Source of the DNA: CAVVZJ01 sp963752755
GTDB lineage: Bacteria; Planctomycetota; Planctomycetia; Isosphaerales; Isosphaeraceae
Reading direction: 5' to 3'
NCBI GenBank assembly: GCA_963752755.1
Contig: CAVVZJ010000022.1
Coordinates: 452,035 to 516,034, forward strand
DNA: 64,000 bases
The notes below the pieces were generated by a model that saw nothing but the letters and a program-made list of their open reading frames with translations, was not told the DNA's origin and did no database searches. The translations under genes were made by a program, and so were the position numbers. Below are positions 21,253-29,789 of this stretch, piece after piece. How positions within the stretch are numbered: position 1 is the first letter of the stretch; every line of letters begins with the position of its first letter.

Positions 21253-22575
21253 CGGCTCATCTCCTCGCGACTCGCGTCTGCCCAGCAACTGTTCGACCAG
21301 GTACACGGCGGCGACCGCGGCCGAGGCCGCCGCCACGATCGCCAGCGCCACGAAGACCCCCGACCAGCCAAAGGTCCGCTCGACCCGCGACACCCCGATC
21401 CCGGCCGCCACTCCACCGAGATAGCCGAAGCCGTCGATCAGGCCGGACGCCGTGGCGCTGCCGCGCTTGCCGCCGAAGTCGAGCGAGATCGCGCCGGCGA
21501 GAAAGGAATACGGGCCGATGAGCAGGAACCCGACCGCCGCGATCAGCACGACCGGCCAGGTTCGCGACCCGGTCGGATCGGCCAGGCCCAGCAATGCCAG
21601 GACCCCGCCCGCCAGGATCAGTCCCACGAGGATGATCGCCGCCCGCCCGCCACGTCCGAGCCGGTCGCTCAACACGCCTGCCAGGATCACCGAGACCCCG
21701 CCCAGCAAGGGGAACAGGGCGCTGGCGTCGGCCGCCTCCGAGGCGCTCATCCGCACGCGATCGACGAGATAGGTGTTCGTCCAGTTGTTCATCGACTCGC
21801 GCAATAAGGTCAGGCCCATCGAGAGCCCGCAGACGAGCCAGAAGGCCGGGCTCCTCAGCAAGGGCCGGAGCAACGCACCCAGGCCCGGCGGACGCGCCTC
21901 CTGCCCCGCCTCGCCGAAGAGGTTGGCCGGGTTCGTGGCCGGCTCGGAAAGGCCCAGGCGTCGGGGCGACTCGCGGACGAGCAGCAGGTTCACCACGAAG
22001 ATCGCGCCGAGCGTGGCCGCGGCGCGGAAGAAGACCCCGCGCCAGCCGAGGCCCGATGCCAGCCAGCGGCCCATCAGCCACTTCGCGCCGGCGTCGCCGA
22101 AGAGGTAGCTGAGGCTGATGATCCCCATCACGGTCCCGTAGGTCGAGTACGAGAACCAGCGCGACGTGATCTTGACCATCCCCGGCCAGCCGATCGACTG
22201 GATCAGGCGGTTGCCGAACCAGGCCATCGTGAAGACCGGCAACGTGCCGCCCATCGCGAATGCCAAGGTGAACACGACGGCCCCCGCCATCCCGGCGAGG
22301 TAGTTCGTCCGGCCGCCCAGGAAGTCGGTCAGGCTGCCGCTGAAGAACTTGCCCAGCGAGTAGGCGACCGTCCCCAGCGAGACGATCCAGCCGAGCCGCT
22401 CCAGGGCCGCATGCTCGCCCAGGCCACCCGCAACCAGCTCCGCGCGGATCAAGGGGAGGCAGACGGCCAGGTGCGAGCGGCAGAGGTAATAGCCGGTGTA
22501 GCCGACGAGCAGGAGGCCGACGGTCAAGCCTTGCCAGCGCGTCAGTCGCGAGGCGTCGTCGCCCGTATCGCTCAT
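20692..22575 (-). CDS. OPA-type MFS transporter continuous with a PhnZ-like HD domain
   Basis: A single open frame of 627 residues. Residues 1 to about 440 form a 12-span major facilitator of the organophosphate:phosphate antiporter (GlpT/UhpC) type, with the signature GYTGYYLCRSHLAVCLPLI in span 1. Residues of about 445 onward form an HD-superfamily domain like those in phosphonate operons (detailed at 20692-21252). Two compensating frame breaks lie near 20858 and 20760, after SLALQGGP. The start at 22575 follows AGGGAAGG; an alternative ATG at 22608 overlaps the DUF1015 stop as ATGA. The transporter probably imports an organophosphonate or phosphate ester. The fusion may be artificial: a one-base shift would end the transporter at a TGA just before a GTG start. 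Confidence 0.8.
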   Translation of the reverse strand: MSDTGDDASRLTRWQGLTVGLLLVGYTGYYLCRSHLAVCLPLIRAELVAGGLGEHAALERLGWIVSLGTVAYSLGKFFSGSLTDFLGGRTNYLAGMAGAVVFTLAFAMGGTLPVFTMAWFGNRLIQSIGWPGMVKITSRWFSYSTYGTVMGIISLSYLFGDAGAKWLMGRWLASGLGWRGVFFRAAATLGAIFVVNLLLVRESPRRLGLSEPATNPANLFGEAGQEARPPGLGALLRPLLRSPAFWLVCGLSMGLTLLRESMNNWTNTYLVDRVRMSASEAADASALFPLLGGVSVILAGVLSDRLGRGGRAAIILVGLILAGGVLALLGLADPTGSRTWPVVLIAAVGFLLIGPYSFLAGAISLDFGGKRGSATASGLIDGFGYLGGVAAGIGVSRVERTFGWSGVFVALAIVAAASAAVAAVYLVEQLLGRRESRGDEPVHPIEEIVRLFERRGREAYFGEPVSQAEHALQAARLAEIEGAHDALIAAALLHDVGHLLHDLGEDVADRGHDARHEELGSDWLAARFGPEVVEPVRLHVAAKRYLCTVDPAYYDGLSPASKQSLALQGGPARPRGTGRLRGEPLPRRRPPPPPLGRRRQGPRPRPYPASTHYRSRLESALRRDLPT

Positions 22576-22604
22576 CGGCCTTCCCTCGGTCCCCGCTGGC
22601 CGGC

Positions 22605-23903
22605 TCATCGCAAGGGATTGAAGACCAGTCCTGTAAGGAGCTTTGGATAAAAATAGGTGCTTTTAGGAGGCATTTTTTCCAGTTTCGATGCGATCGACTC
22701 GACGTCTCCCATGCCGGCGGGGGGGACGAGGCAGGCGAGGTCGCAGTCGCGGGAGGAGGCCGACTGGAGCACCTCGTCAATGAGGTGCACGTAACGGATC
22801 TCGGGCGTGCCGAGGTCGCCGAGGAGCTTCTTCATGACCAGTTCGCGGAGGATGCTCACGCCGAGGGCCCGCCACTCGGCGCTCTGGTCGGGGACGAGCG
22901 CGTCCATCGTGTCGTACGAGCGGAGTCTGGCGACGAGCCACTGGCCGTCGGCGACGGTGCCGAAGCCGAGGATGTCCTGGTCGCCTGCCAGCTCGATTGC
23001 CTCCCAGGCGGCGCGGCAGCCGGCATCGCCCTGGCCGGTCGGCTCAACCTCGAACTCGGGGGCGAGGCGCTCGGCCAGGGTGGCGGAGGTCAGACCCGGC
23101 AGGCCGGAGACGAGCCGGTGGGTCGGAAGGATCTGCAAACCGGGATCGCTCATGCTGACGAGCATCATCAACACGAAGTTGGCCGGGTCGTCGGGACCGG
23201 AGATCTGGCCGGTGGCGGCGAGATCGTCGCGGTACCTGAGGCCGGTCTCGTAGCGGTGGTGACCGTCGGCGATGAAGATGGGCTTCGGACCCATCAGACC
23301 CTGCACGGTCGTATGCGCCTGGGCGTCGGAGACAGGCCAGAGGCGGTTGACGACGCCAAGGTGATCGACGGCCTCCAGGGGCGTGCGGTCCTTGATCCCG
23401 GCCTCGACGGCGGCGAGAACCTCGTTGGCCGAGTCAGGATACAGGCCGAAGATCGGGCTGAGGTTCATGCCGGTGGCCTGGTAGAGGGCCAGGCGGTCGG
23501 CCTTGGGGCCCGAAAGGGTCTGCTCATGCGGGTAGATCTTCCCTTGACCGAACGGCTCGAGCCGGACGCGGGCGAAGAAGCCCTTGCGGGTACACGTCTG
23601 GCCCTCGACCGTGAAGGTCTGGTGATAGACGTACAGGGCCGGCTGGTCGTCCTCGCGGAGGACGCCGCTCCGGCGCCAGTCGCGGAGGAAGCGGGCGGCG
23701 CGGGTGTAGCGGTTCGTGCTGGCGTCGTCGCCGGGCTCCTCGCGGTTCAGCTCCAGGCGAATCGCGTTGTAAGGGCTGGCGTCGTAGAGCCGGCCTTGCA
23801 GGTCGGGGCCGATGACGTCGTAGGGCGGGGCGACGACGTCGGAGAGCGCACCCACCTGGGCCAGGTCATAGCGAATTCCGCGGAATGGGCGAATCTCGGG
23901 CAT
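22605..23903 (-). CDS. DUF1015 family protein
   Basis: The 432-residue product begins MPEIRPFRGIRYDLAQVGAL, the family's typical N-terminus, with VVAPPYDVIGPDLQGRLYD next. The central IFIADGHHRYETGLRYRDDL is the conserved DUF1015 signature and resembles a catalytic or nucleotide-binding loop. Function is not established; the family is sometimes annotated as an HTH-associated or kinase-like protein. It is the first gene of the run leading to the MFS/HD, FAD and HAD genes, and its stop overlaps an ATG at 22608. Whether it takes part in phosphonate use or is only a neighbour is unclear. Confidence 0.88.
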   Translation of the reverse strand: MPEIRPFRGIRYDLAQVGALSDVVAPPYDVIGPDLQGRLYDASPYNAIRLELNREEPGDDASTNRYTRAARFLRDWRRSGVLREDDQPALYVYHQTFTVEGQTCTRKGFFARVRLEPFGQGKIYPHEQTLSGPKADRLALYQATGMNLSPIFGLYPDSANEVLAAVEAGIKDRTPLEAVDHLGVVNRLWPVSDAQAHTTVQGLMGPKPIFIADGHHRYETGLRYRDDLAATGQISGPDDPANFVLMMLVSMSDPGLQILPTHRLVSGLPGLTSATLAERLAPEFEVEPTGQGDAGCRAAWEAIELAGDQDILGFGTVADGQWLVARLRSYDTMDALVPDQSAEWRALGVSILRELVMKKLLGDLGTPEIRYVHLIDEVLQSASSRDCDLACLVPPAGMGDVESIASKLEKMPPKSTYFYPKLLTGLVFNPLR

Positions 23904-24165
23904 CTCGGGAGAGTCCAAATCCGGCGCTGGGGATGCGAGGCAAAGCAGCGCCCGGGACGACTTCCGGCAGTCGTCTGCGGCCGGCCTGGCCGCGGGTCGG
24001 GGCGCGATCCTAACAGGATAGCGACTCCGGCCCGTGATCGGCACCCGAAGTTCCCGAGGCCACGCCCCGGAGCGAAACGACCCCGCGACGGAACGGCCGG
24101 GGCCGTCGGTCGCGGGGTCGCTTCCGGATCTGGCGGGGAGGGACTCCCTCCCGGACTCGCCCGCC

Positions 24166-24687
24166 TCAATGCGTTGTGGACGCAGACATCACTTGATTGA
24201 TATTCTTGTCGCTGTGCTCGGTCTCCACCTGGCCCTGATGGATCTCGCCGCGCCAGGCGCCGGTGGCGTCGCCCCGGGATTCGAGGAACTGCTTGAAGCG
24301 GTCCAGGTCATTCTGGACCCGTCGCGAGACAAAGCCCAGGGCGTCGCCGGCACCTTCGATCAGGCCCTCGGGCTCGTAGGTGATGCGGGCCGTCACCTGG
24401 GTCTGGCCGCCGTCGGTCGGGAGGAAATCGACGACCCCCTCGTTGTAGGCGCCGTCGGTATTCCGCCAGGAGATCCGGCGATCCGGGGTCTGCTCGACAA
24501 TCTCGGCGTCCCACTCCTTCCGCTGACCGGCGACCTTCGCGACCCAGTGCAGGTGCTTGTCGTCCGTCTGCCGGACTTCCTCGATCCCCTCCATGAATTG
24601 AGGAAAGGTCTCGAACTGCGTCCACTGGTTGTAAACGGTGCCGACCGGCTGATCGACCACCACGGATTTTTCCACGGTGCTCGGCAT
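24166..24687 (-). CDS. SRPBCC-fold cyclase/dehydrase-like protein
   Basis: The 173-residue product begins MPSTVEKSVVVDQPVGTVYN, continues QWTQFETFPQFMEGIEEVRQ and contains the strand-rich WVAKVAGQRKEWDAEIVEQT and GGQTQVTARITYEPEG, the pattern of the polyketide cyclase/dehydrase (COQ10-like) branch of the START/SRPBCC superfamily. These proteins bind hydrophobic ligands in a helix-grip fold. The charged C-terminal tail (SRGDATGAWRGEIHQ) is common in the stress-associated members. The start follows GAAAGGAGAAGCACC. It stands alone; a 134-bp inverted-repeat element lies 154 bases upstream. Confidence 0.88.
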   Translation of the reverse strand: MPSTVEKSVVVDQPVGTVYNQWTQFETFPQFMEGIEEVRQTDDKHLHWVAKVAGQRKEWDAEIVEQTPDRRISWRNTDGAYNEGVVDFLPTDGGQTQVTARITYEPEGLIEGAGDALGFVSRRVQNDLDRFKQFLESRGDATGAWRGEIHQGQVETEHSDKNINQVMSASTTH

Positions 24688-24840
24688 GGTGCTTCTCCTT
24701 TCGCTTCGATGGCGAGCCGCGACGGAGTCAGGGCGGATGGTCGCGCCCGGGCCTTGCGGCCAACGGTCCGCGCCGGCGTCTTGCGTCCACGACCCGCACC
24801 GGAAGAAAGTGCAAGCTCCATGCCGGACATTGCGGCCTGA

Positions 24841-24974
24841 TACACGAACCCGCTGATGTAGTCCGATTCGAGCCGGCTCCTGTGGGACCGCCGCCCCCGG
24901 CTGTCCGGACCAGACGACAGCCGGGAGCGGCTGTCCCACAAGGCCAAACCGGACAGCAGCAGCAGGTTCGTGTA
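24841..24974. repeat. 134-bp inverted-repeat element, copy 1
   Basis: The element starts TACACGAACCCGCTGATG and ends with an imperfect complement (CAGCAGGTTCGTGTA). Inside lies a second long imperfect palindrome, GTGGGACCGCCGCCCCCGG with its complement near 24917-24939. It is the same length as, and about 85-90% identical by eye to, the copy at 29790. It starts 35 bases past the stop of the glycosyltransferase gene and carries no gene. Confidence 0.85.
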
Positions 24975-25008
24975 TAAGAAAGACACCTCGGCGGCGTCAG
25001 GCCCCGGT

Positions 25009-26661
25009 TCAACGACGAGGCGCCTCGGTCGGCTGGCGGGCAAGGGAGGGGGGTGGGGGGATATCGTGGAGACGGAAGACATGGATGATGGGACCGACGG
25101 GCATCGTCAATTGCCAGTGGCGGAAGCGTGAGATCGGGATTGAGCGGCCCGCCACGGTGGGCAGCAGATTGCCGCCCAGTTCCGGGGGCGAGTCCTCCGT
25201 GACCACGTAGTCGCCTGCTTCCAGGACCGTGCGCAGGGCCTCCGATTCCCGGGCGAGGGCGTCCGGTTGATCCAGCCGAGCCCCGTAGCCCGTCCGCTGA
25301 TCGAGCAGCGAGTAGACCTCCAAACCGGGCCGGTCGCTTGCCAGGTATTCGAGAATCAAGCCGTTGAGAAAATACTCTTGCGCCCAGATCCGAGAGATCG
25401 GCGGTCCCTCGGACGTTCCCGGTCCCGCCTGTTCCCGAAGACGCGCCTCGATGAGGACCCGGTCGAGGAGTTGATCGTAGGTGTCATGACCTCGCGGCTT
25501 TCGAAGGAACGGGCAGTCCCAGACCACACAGGTCGGGTGTACGAAATTGACGTGGGCGACGATCAGGAGGGCCCAGGAAGCCAACAGCACCGGGGAGAAT
25601 CGCCAGTCGAGCCAGCCCGCCCTCGGCGCATCGAGGCCATCCGGCAACAAGGCCCGGATCAGCACGCTGGCGGCCAGGGCCGTCGGCACAAGCAGGACGA
25701 TTCCGTAGCGGCTCAGTTGCATCAACACCTCGGCACCGGCCTGGATGTCGAAGGCGGCCAGGCCTGCGGCCCAGCCGACCAGAAGGGCCAGGCGTTCCCA
25801 CTGGCGACGCCGCACGAGCCGTCGCACGCCCAGGCATGCCAGCAACCCGACCAGACCCAGCGCCGACCAGATCATCCCGCGGGGCGGAGGTCCCGGCCAG
25901 TAATGCCAGACCAGGAACCGGGCGAAGTTTTCGAGGAAAGGGAGGGGATTCCGCGTGTCGTCGGCGAACTTCACGACATTCGCGTTCGACCGCGCCCAGA
26001 GTGCGAACGGCCCGGCCACCGCCGCGACCGAAACCAGCCCCGCGAGCACAGCCCCCACCTGCGCCGGTCGATTGCCGGCGCGAGACCGGCACGCCTGGAC
26101 CAGATAGACCGGCAACCAGAACGGGATCAGGAAGATATTGGTCGGGTGCACCAGCAAGCCGGCCAGCAGGGTCAGCAGCAAGGCGCGACCGCGGCCTCGC
26201 AGGGACCAGTAGGCCGCCAGGACCCCAATCAAGGGCGTCTGACAGAATTCACAGGCCATCCGTGAATAGACGATCGCCACCGGCGTGACGGCGAGCAGCA
26301 GCGTGGCTGCCATCGCCGTGGTTGGGTCGAGCACCTTGCGGCCCAGTCGCCAGAGCAAGGCGAGGGCGACCAGACTACAGAGCACCGCGGTCGCTCGGAG
26401 CACCGTCAGCGACGCCCCGAAGGCCAGATGCATCGGCACGAGCAAGGTGACGAAGAAGGGGTCCGGTAAGTTCCCCGACGAGGTCCGGGTGAAGACCGGC
26501 TCACCCCGGATCAGGGCTTGCGCCATCAGGCCATAATAGGACTCGTCGGCCCAGTGTCTCGGGAGCGACGCCAGGTGACTCGCCCGGTGCCAGCAGGCCC
26601 CGGCCAGGAGCAAGACCACCTGCAACACCAGCAAGACCGCGACCACGCGCCGCCAATTCAT
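25009..26661 (-). CDS. Family 39-type membrane glycosyltransferase
   Basis: The 550-residue product starts MNWRRVVAVLLVLQVVLLLA and has about ten predicted membrane spans. The first periplasmic loop holds the acidic pair in HWADESYYGLMAQALIRGEP, the catalytic-site signature of the PMT/ArnT-like (GT39/GT83) glycosyltransferases that take sugar from a polyprenyl phosphate donor. The C-terminal soluble part (TGYGARLDQPDALA) is less conserved. The acceptor may be protein or lipid and cannot be told. GGAAGGGGG precedes the ATG at 26661; a GTG three bases upstream is a less likely start. Confidence 0.85.
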   Translation of the reverse strand: MNWRRVVAVLLVLQVVLLLAGACWHRASHLASLPRHWADESYYGLMAQALIRGEPVFTRTSSGNLPDPFFVTLLVPMHLAFGASLTVLRATAVLCSLVALALLWRLGRKVLDPTTAMAATLLLAVTPVAIVYSRMACEFCQTPLIGVLAAYWSLRGRGRALLLTLLAGLLVHPTNIFLIPFWLPVYLVQACRSRAGNRPAQVGAVLAGLVSVAAVAGPFALWARSNANVVKFADDTRNPLPFLENFARFLVWHYWPGPPPRGMIWSALGLVGLLACLGVRRLVRRRQWERLALLVGWAAGLAAFDIQAGAEVLMQLSRYGIVLLVPTALAASVLIRALLPDGLDAPRAGWLDWRFSPVLLASWALLIVAHVNFVHPTCVVWDCPFLRKPRGHDTYDQLLDRVLIEARLREQAGPGTSEGPPISRIWAQEYFLNGLILEYLASDRPGLEVYSLLDQRTGYGARLDQPDALARESEALRTVLEAGDYVVTEDSPPELGGNLLPTVAGRSIPISRFRHWQLTMPVGPIIHVFRLHDIPPPPSLARQPTEAPRR

Positions 26662-26953
26662 CACCGGTCCCCCTTCCCTGGGAGAGGACTTCGTACTGAA
26701 GCCCCGACTTCCTGACGGGTTGATGCCGGCGACAGCCCTGTCGCGACGGTTGTCGAACAGGGATACAAGGCCCGCGTGAATACGTCAATGCAGGTTGCGT
26801 GAGGAGGTGCCGCGGACGTTCGGCCGACCGACAATCGTCGAGAATCTCCGGGACGTCGCCATTTCGACCCGAGGCGAATGCGAAGCGGCCCGAACTCACC
26901 ACGGTCGGGCCGCCTTGCGGAAGGGTCTCGGCGACTTCAAGACCGGGACGGGC

Positions 26954-28294
26954 TCAGGTGCCCATCTCCCAGCTCGCCAGGTACTTCTTCTGCTCGTCGG
27001 TGAGCTGGTCGATCGCGATACCCATGGTCTGGAGCTTGAGCGTGGCGACCCACTGATCGACTTCCTGGGGCACCTGATAGACGCGGTGCTCCAGCTTGCC
27101 CTGGTTCTTGACCGACCACTCGGTCGCCAGGGCCTGGGCGGCGAAGCTCATGTCCATGACGCTCGCCGGGTGGCCGTGGGCGGCGGCGAGGTTGATGAGG
27201 CGCCCTTCGCCGAGGACGTAGAGGCGGTTGCCGTTGGAGAGGGTGTACTCAGCGACGAACTCGCGGACGTCCTTGTTGACCTCGCTGGCGATCTTGGCGA
27301 GGTCGTCGAGAGCCAGCTCGACGTTGAAGTGGCCGGAGTTGCAAATCATGGCTCCGTCCTTCATCGCCTGGAAGTGCTCCTGGCGGATGACGTGGATGTC
27401 GCCGGTGACGGTGATGAACAGATCGCCGATCGGGGCCGCCTTGGCGATCGGCATGACCTCGAAGCCGTCCATCGCGGCCTCCAGGGCTCGGATCGGATCG
27501 ACCTCGGTGACAATCACGTGGCCGCCGAGTCCCCGCGCCCGCAGGGCGACGCCCTTGCCGCACCAGCCGTAGCCGCAGACGACGATCTTCTTGCCGGCGA
27601 TGAGCATGTCCGTGGCGCGGATGACGCCATCGAGGGTGCTCTGACCGGTGCCGTAGCGGTTGTCGAAGAAGTGCTTCGTCTGGGCATCGTTAACGGCGAT
27701 GACCGGCAACTTCAGGACGCCGTCCTTCTCCATGGCCCGGAGCCGGATGACTCCGGTGGTCGTCTCCTCCATGCTCGCGATGATGCCCGCCGCGACCTGC
27801 TGCCGCTCGGCGGCCGAGAGCGTCTGAGCCCAGACGCGGACCTCGGAATGGACGTCGTCGAGCCGGCCGAGCGTGAGGAAGATCATGGCGCTGACGAGGT
27901 CGGCGCCGTCGTCCATCGTGACGTTCGGGCGGTGCTGCAAGGCGGCGGCGATGTGGCGGTAGTAGCTGGTCTCGTTCTCGCCCTTGATGGCGAAGACCGG
28001 GATGTTGAAGTCCTGAACGAGGCTGGCGGCCACGTCGTCCTGTGTCGAAAGCGGGTTGGAGGCGCAGAGCAACAGGTCCGCGCCCCCGGCAACGAGCGTG
28101 CGGGCAAGGTTGGCGGTCTCGGCCGTCACGTGCAAGCACGCCGACATCTTCAAGCCCTTCAGGGGCTTTTCCTTCTCGAACCGCTCGCGGATCGCCCGCA
28201 AGACGGGCATGTCGCGCTCGGCCCACAAGATCCGCTTGTAGCCGACTCCGGCCAGGCCGAGGTCCTTGACGTCGGCCGAAGTGATGGTGGACAA
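26954..28294 (-). CDS. ahcY: Adenosylhomocysteinase
   Basis: Converts S-adenosylhomocysteine to adenosine and homocysteine in the methyl cycle, in the cytoplasm with bound NAD. The 446-residue product has the substrate-domain motif SACLHVTAETANLARTLVAG, the SNPLSTQDDVAASLV segment with catalytic Asp region, NDAQTKHFFDNRYGTGQSTL and the NAD-binding VVCGYGWCGKGVALRARGLG. The C-terminus (QLTDEQKKYLASWEMGT) fits the shorter bacterial/archaeal form without the KPxxYRY tail. I chose the TTG at 28294 because CGAGGAGGAACACC precedes it at ideal distance and the product then begins at the family's usual point (STITSADVKDLGLAG). Confidence 0.95.
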   Translation of the reverse strand: MSTITSADVKDLGLAGVGYKRILWAERDMPVLRAIRERFEKEKPLKGLKMSACLHVTAETANLARTLVAGGADLLLCASNPLSTQDDVAASLVQDFNIPVFAIKGENETSYYRHIAAALQHRPNVTMDDGADLVSAMIFLTLGRLDDVHSEVRVWAQTLSAAERQQVAAGIIASMEETTTGVIRLRAMEKDGVLKLPVIAVNDAQTKHFFDNRYGTGQSTLDGVIRATDMLIAGKKIVVCGYGWCGKGVALRARGLGGHVIVTEVDPIRALEAAMDGFEVMPIAKAAPIGDLFITVTGDIHVIRQEHFQAMKDGAMICNSGHFNVELALDDLAKIASEVNKDVREFVAEYTLSNGNRLYVLGEGRLINLAAAHGHPASVMDMSFAAQALATEWSVKNQGKLEHRVYQVPQEVDQWVATLKLQTMGIAIDQLTDEQKKYLASWEMGT

Positions 28295-28567
28295 AGGTGT
28301 TCCTCCTCGAAGAGGGGCCAAGGGTTTCGGGGTCGGTCGATTCCGGCATCTTCAAACCTGGCCCTCTCCACGCCTGGAGAGGGGGGCCTCGAAGGAGCCG
28401 GTTGAGGGTCACGCTGTCGCCCCTCGGGCCGGTCGGCGGGCTTACACCCCAACCCCTCCCGTCGGCGAGAGAGCGTTGGGGTGGACAGTCGCGAGGTGTC
28501 GTCTGGTGGATCGGCGGGGCGACCGGGCGGCATGGGCCGACGTCGCGGCGGGTCGGGTCGGTTTGAC

Positions 28568-28888
28568 TCAGTTGCCGAGAGGATGGTGGAGCAGGCGGAG
28601 CGTCTTGCAACGCTCCCAGTCCATCCAGTCGAGGGGGCCAGGCTCGGTTCGCGGGCGGGCGGACGCCTGGTTCATCAAGCGGACGATCGCCTCACCGCAG
28701 GCCCGAGCCTGCGTCGGTGCCTCGATGGCCCCCTCACGGATCAAGGCTTCGAAGCGGGCCCAGTCCGATTCCGACATCGCGACCCGCAAGGCCCGGCTCG
28801 TCCAGTGCTCGGGCAAGTGGGGATGCAAGGGGCGAAGGCCGCGTTCCTGGCCCTGAGTACGGCGACGTCCCAGGCGATCACGGTCCAT
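28568..28888 (-). CDS. Hypothetical protein, about 106 aa
   Basis: The start at 28888 (MDRDRLGRRRTQGQERGLRP) is preceded by GGGGAGAGGCACGCCG. The product is basic at the N-terminus and has a plausible helical middle (MSESDWARFEALIREGAIEA). No family is recognised and no signal or membrane segment is seen. It lies between trpF and ahcY on the same strand; 84 bases separate it from trpF. An upstream start at 28975 would add a low-quality stretch. Confidence 0.5.
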   Translation of the reverse strand: MDRDRLGRRRTQGQERGLRPLHPHLPEHWTSRALRVAMSESDWARFEALIREGAIEAPTQARACGEAIVRLMNQASARPRTEPGPLDWMDWERCKTLRLLHHPLGN

Positions 28889-28971
28889 CGGCGTGCCTCT
28901 CCCCTCATCCCCGGCTGCGGACGCCTCGACGCGGCGAACGGAAGGGATGATAAGACACGCGCACGTGTGTG

Positions 28972-29667
28972 TCAACGCACGTTGCCGGGAATCGGCGCGA
29001 CGTCGCCTTCGCGAGCGGCGCGGATGAAGGCGGCCAGGAGTCGCGCATCCTTCCGCCCGGGCGATGACTCCACGCCACCGGCCACATCGACCATCCAGGG
29101 CCGATAGCGGGCGACCCGCTCGCCAACGTTCTGTGGGGTCAGGCCGCCAGCGAGGATCAGACGTTCGAAGCGGTCCCGGGGCAGGCGGTCGAGAAGCTCG
29201 GCGTCGATCGTCCGACCGGTGCCACCGGGTCGCCCGGGGACGTGCGCGTCGATCAGGATCGCGTCGGGCGAGCGGCTGAGGCGATCGGTGTCGTCGAGGT
29301 AGGCGAGCATCCGGTCGAGGCTCGAAGCGTCGGCGAGACGGAAGGCGCGAACGACCTGCAGCAAGTGGCCGAGAGCGGCGAGCGTTGAGGGCGGCTCCTC
29401 ACCGTGCAATTGCACGACCCGCAACCCGACGCGCTCGGCGACCTCCGCGACCTCCGCCGGCGGCCGGTCCACGAAGACTCCGACCGGCACGACCGTTGCG
29501 GGCAAGGCCCGCACAATCTCCGAGGCCCGTTCCAGCGTCACCTGGCGCGGGGAGGCCGGATGGAAGTTCAGGCCAATCCAATCGGCCCCGGCCTCGGCCG
29601 CCGCAAGGGCGTCGACCGGGCTGGTGAGGCCGCAGATTTTGACGAGGGGGGTGTGTGACGGTCTCAT
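28972..29667 (-). CDS. trpF: Phosphoribosylanthranilate isomerase
   Basis: Catalyses the Amadori rearrangement of N-(5-phosphoribosyl)anthranilate in tryptophan synthesis. The 231-residue TIM barrel shows the family motifs in order: VKICGLTSPVDALAAAEAGA (catalytic Cys), DWIGLNFHPASPRQV, VGVFVDRPPAEVAEVAERVG, VVQLHGEE, ILIDAHVPGRPGGTGRTID (catalytic Asp in the DxxxxGxxGGTG motif), LILAGGLTPQNVGE and VDVAGGVESSPGRKDA. Start choice between ATG 29667 and ATG 29676 is uncertain; neither has a strong ribosome site. No other trp gene is nearby. It lies downstream of trxA, separated by two palindromic elements. Confidence 0.95.
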   Translation of the reverse strand: MRPSHTPLVKICGLTSPVDALAAAEAGADWIGLNFHPASPRQVTLERASEIVRALPATVVPVGVFVDRPPAEVAEVAERVGLRVVQLHGEEPPSTLAALGHLLQVVRAFRLADASSLDRMLAYLDDTDRLSRSPDAILIDAHVPGRPGGTGRTIDAELLDRLPRDRFERLILAGGLTPQNVGERVARYRPWMVDVAGGVESSPGRKDARLLAAFIRAAREGDVAPIPGNVR

Positions 29668-29689
29668 CAGCGCCATCGTCTTGTCGGGC

Positions 29690-29737
29690 GTGTGCAGCAC
29701 GCCGTCTTCGATTCGGGAACGACGGCGTGCTGCACAC
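29690..29737. repeat. Perfect 17-bp inverted repeat upstream of trpF
   Basis: Arms GTGTGCAGCACGCCGTC (29690-29706) and its exact complement (29721-29737) enclose a 14-base spacer. It lies 23 bases upstream of the trpF start on a leader read by transcripts coming from trxA, so it could form a strong hairpin in the mRNA. No T-run follows on either strand. Confidence 0.75.
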
Positions 29738-29789
29738 GCCCTGCGAACCAGCTCGGAAGGCGTCGTGCACGCGCCTTCTGGTCCACTCC

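Noticed and set aside
28295..28560. SAH riboswitch upstream of ahcY
   Set aside because: Only a simple hairpin is visible; the conserved core of the known SAH riboswitch could not be recognised by eye.
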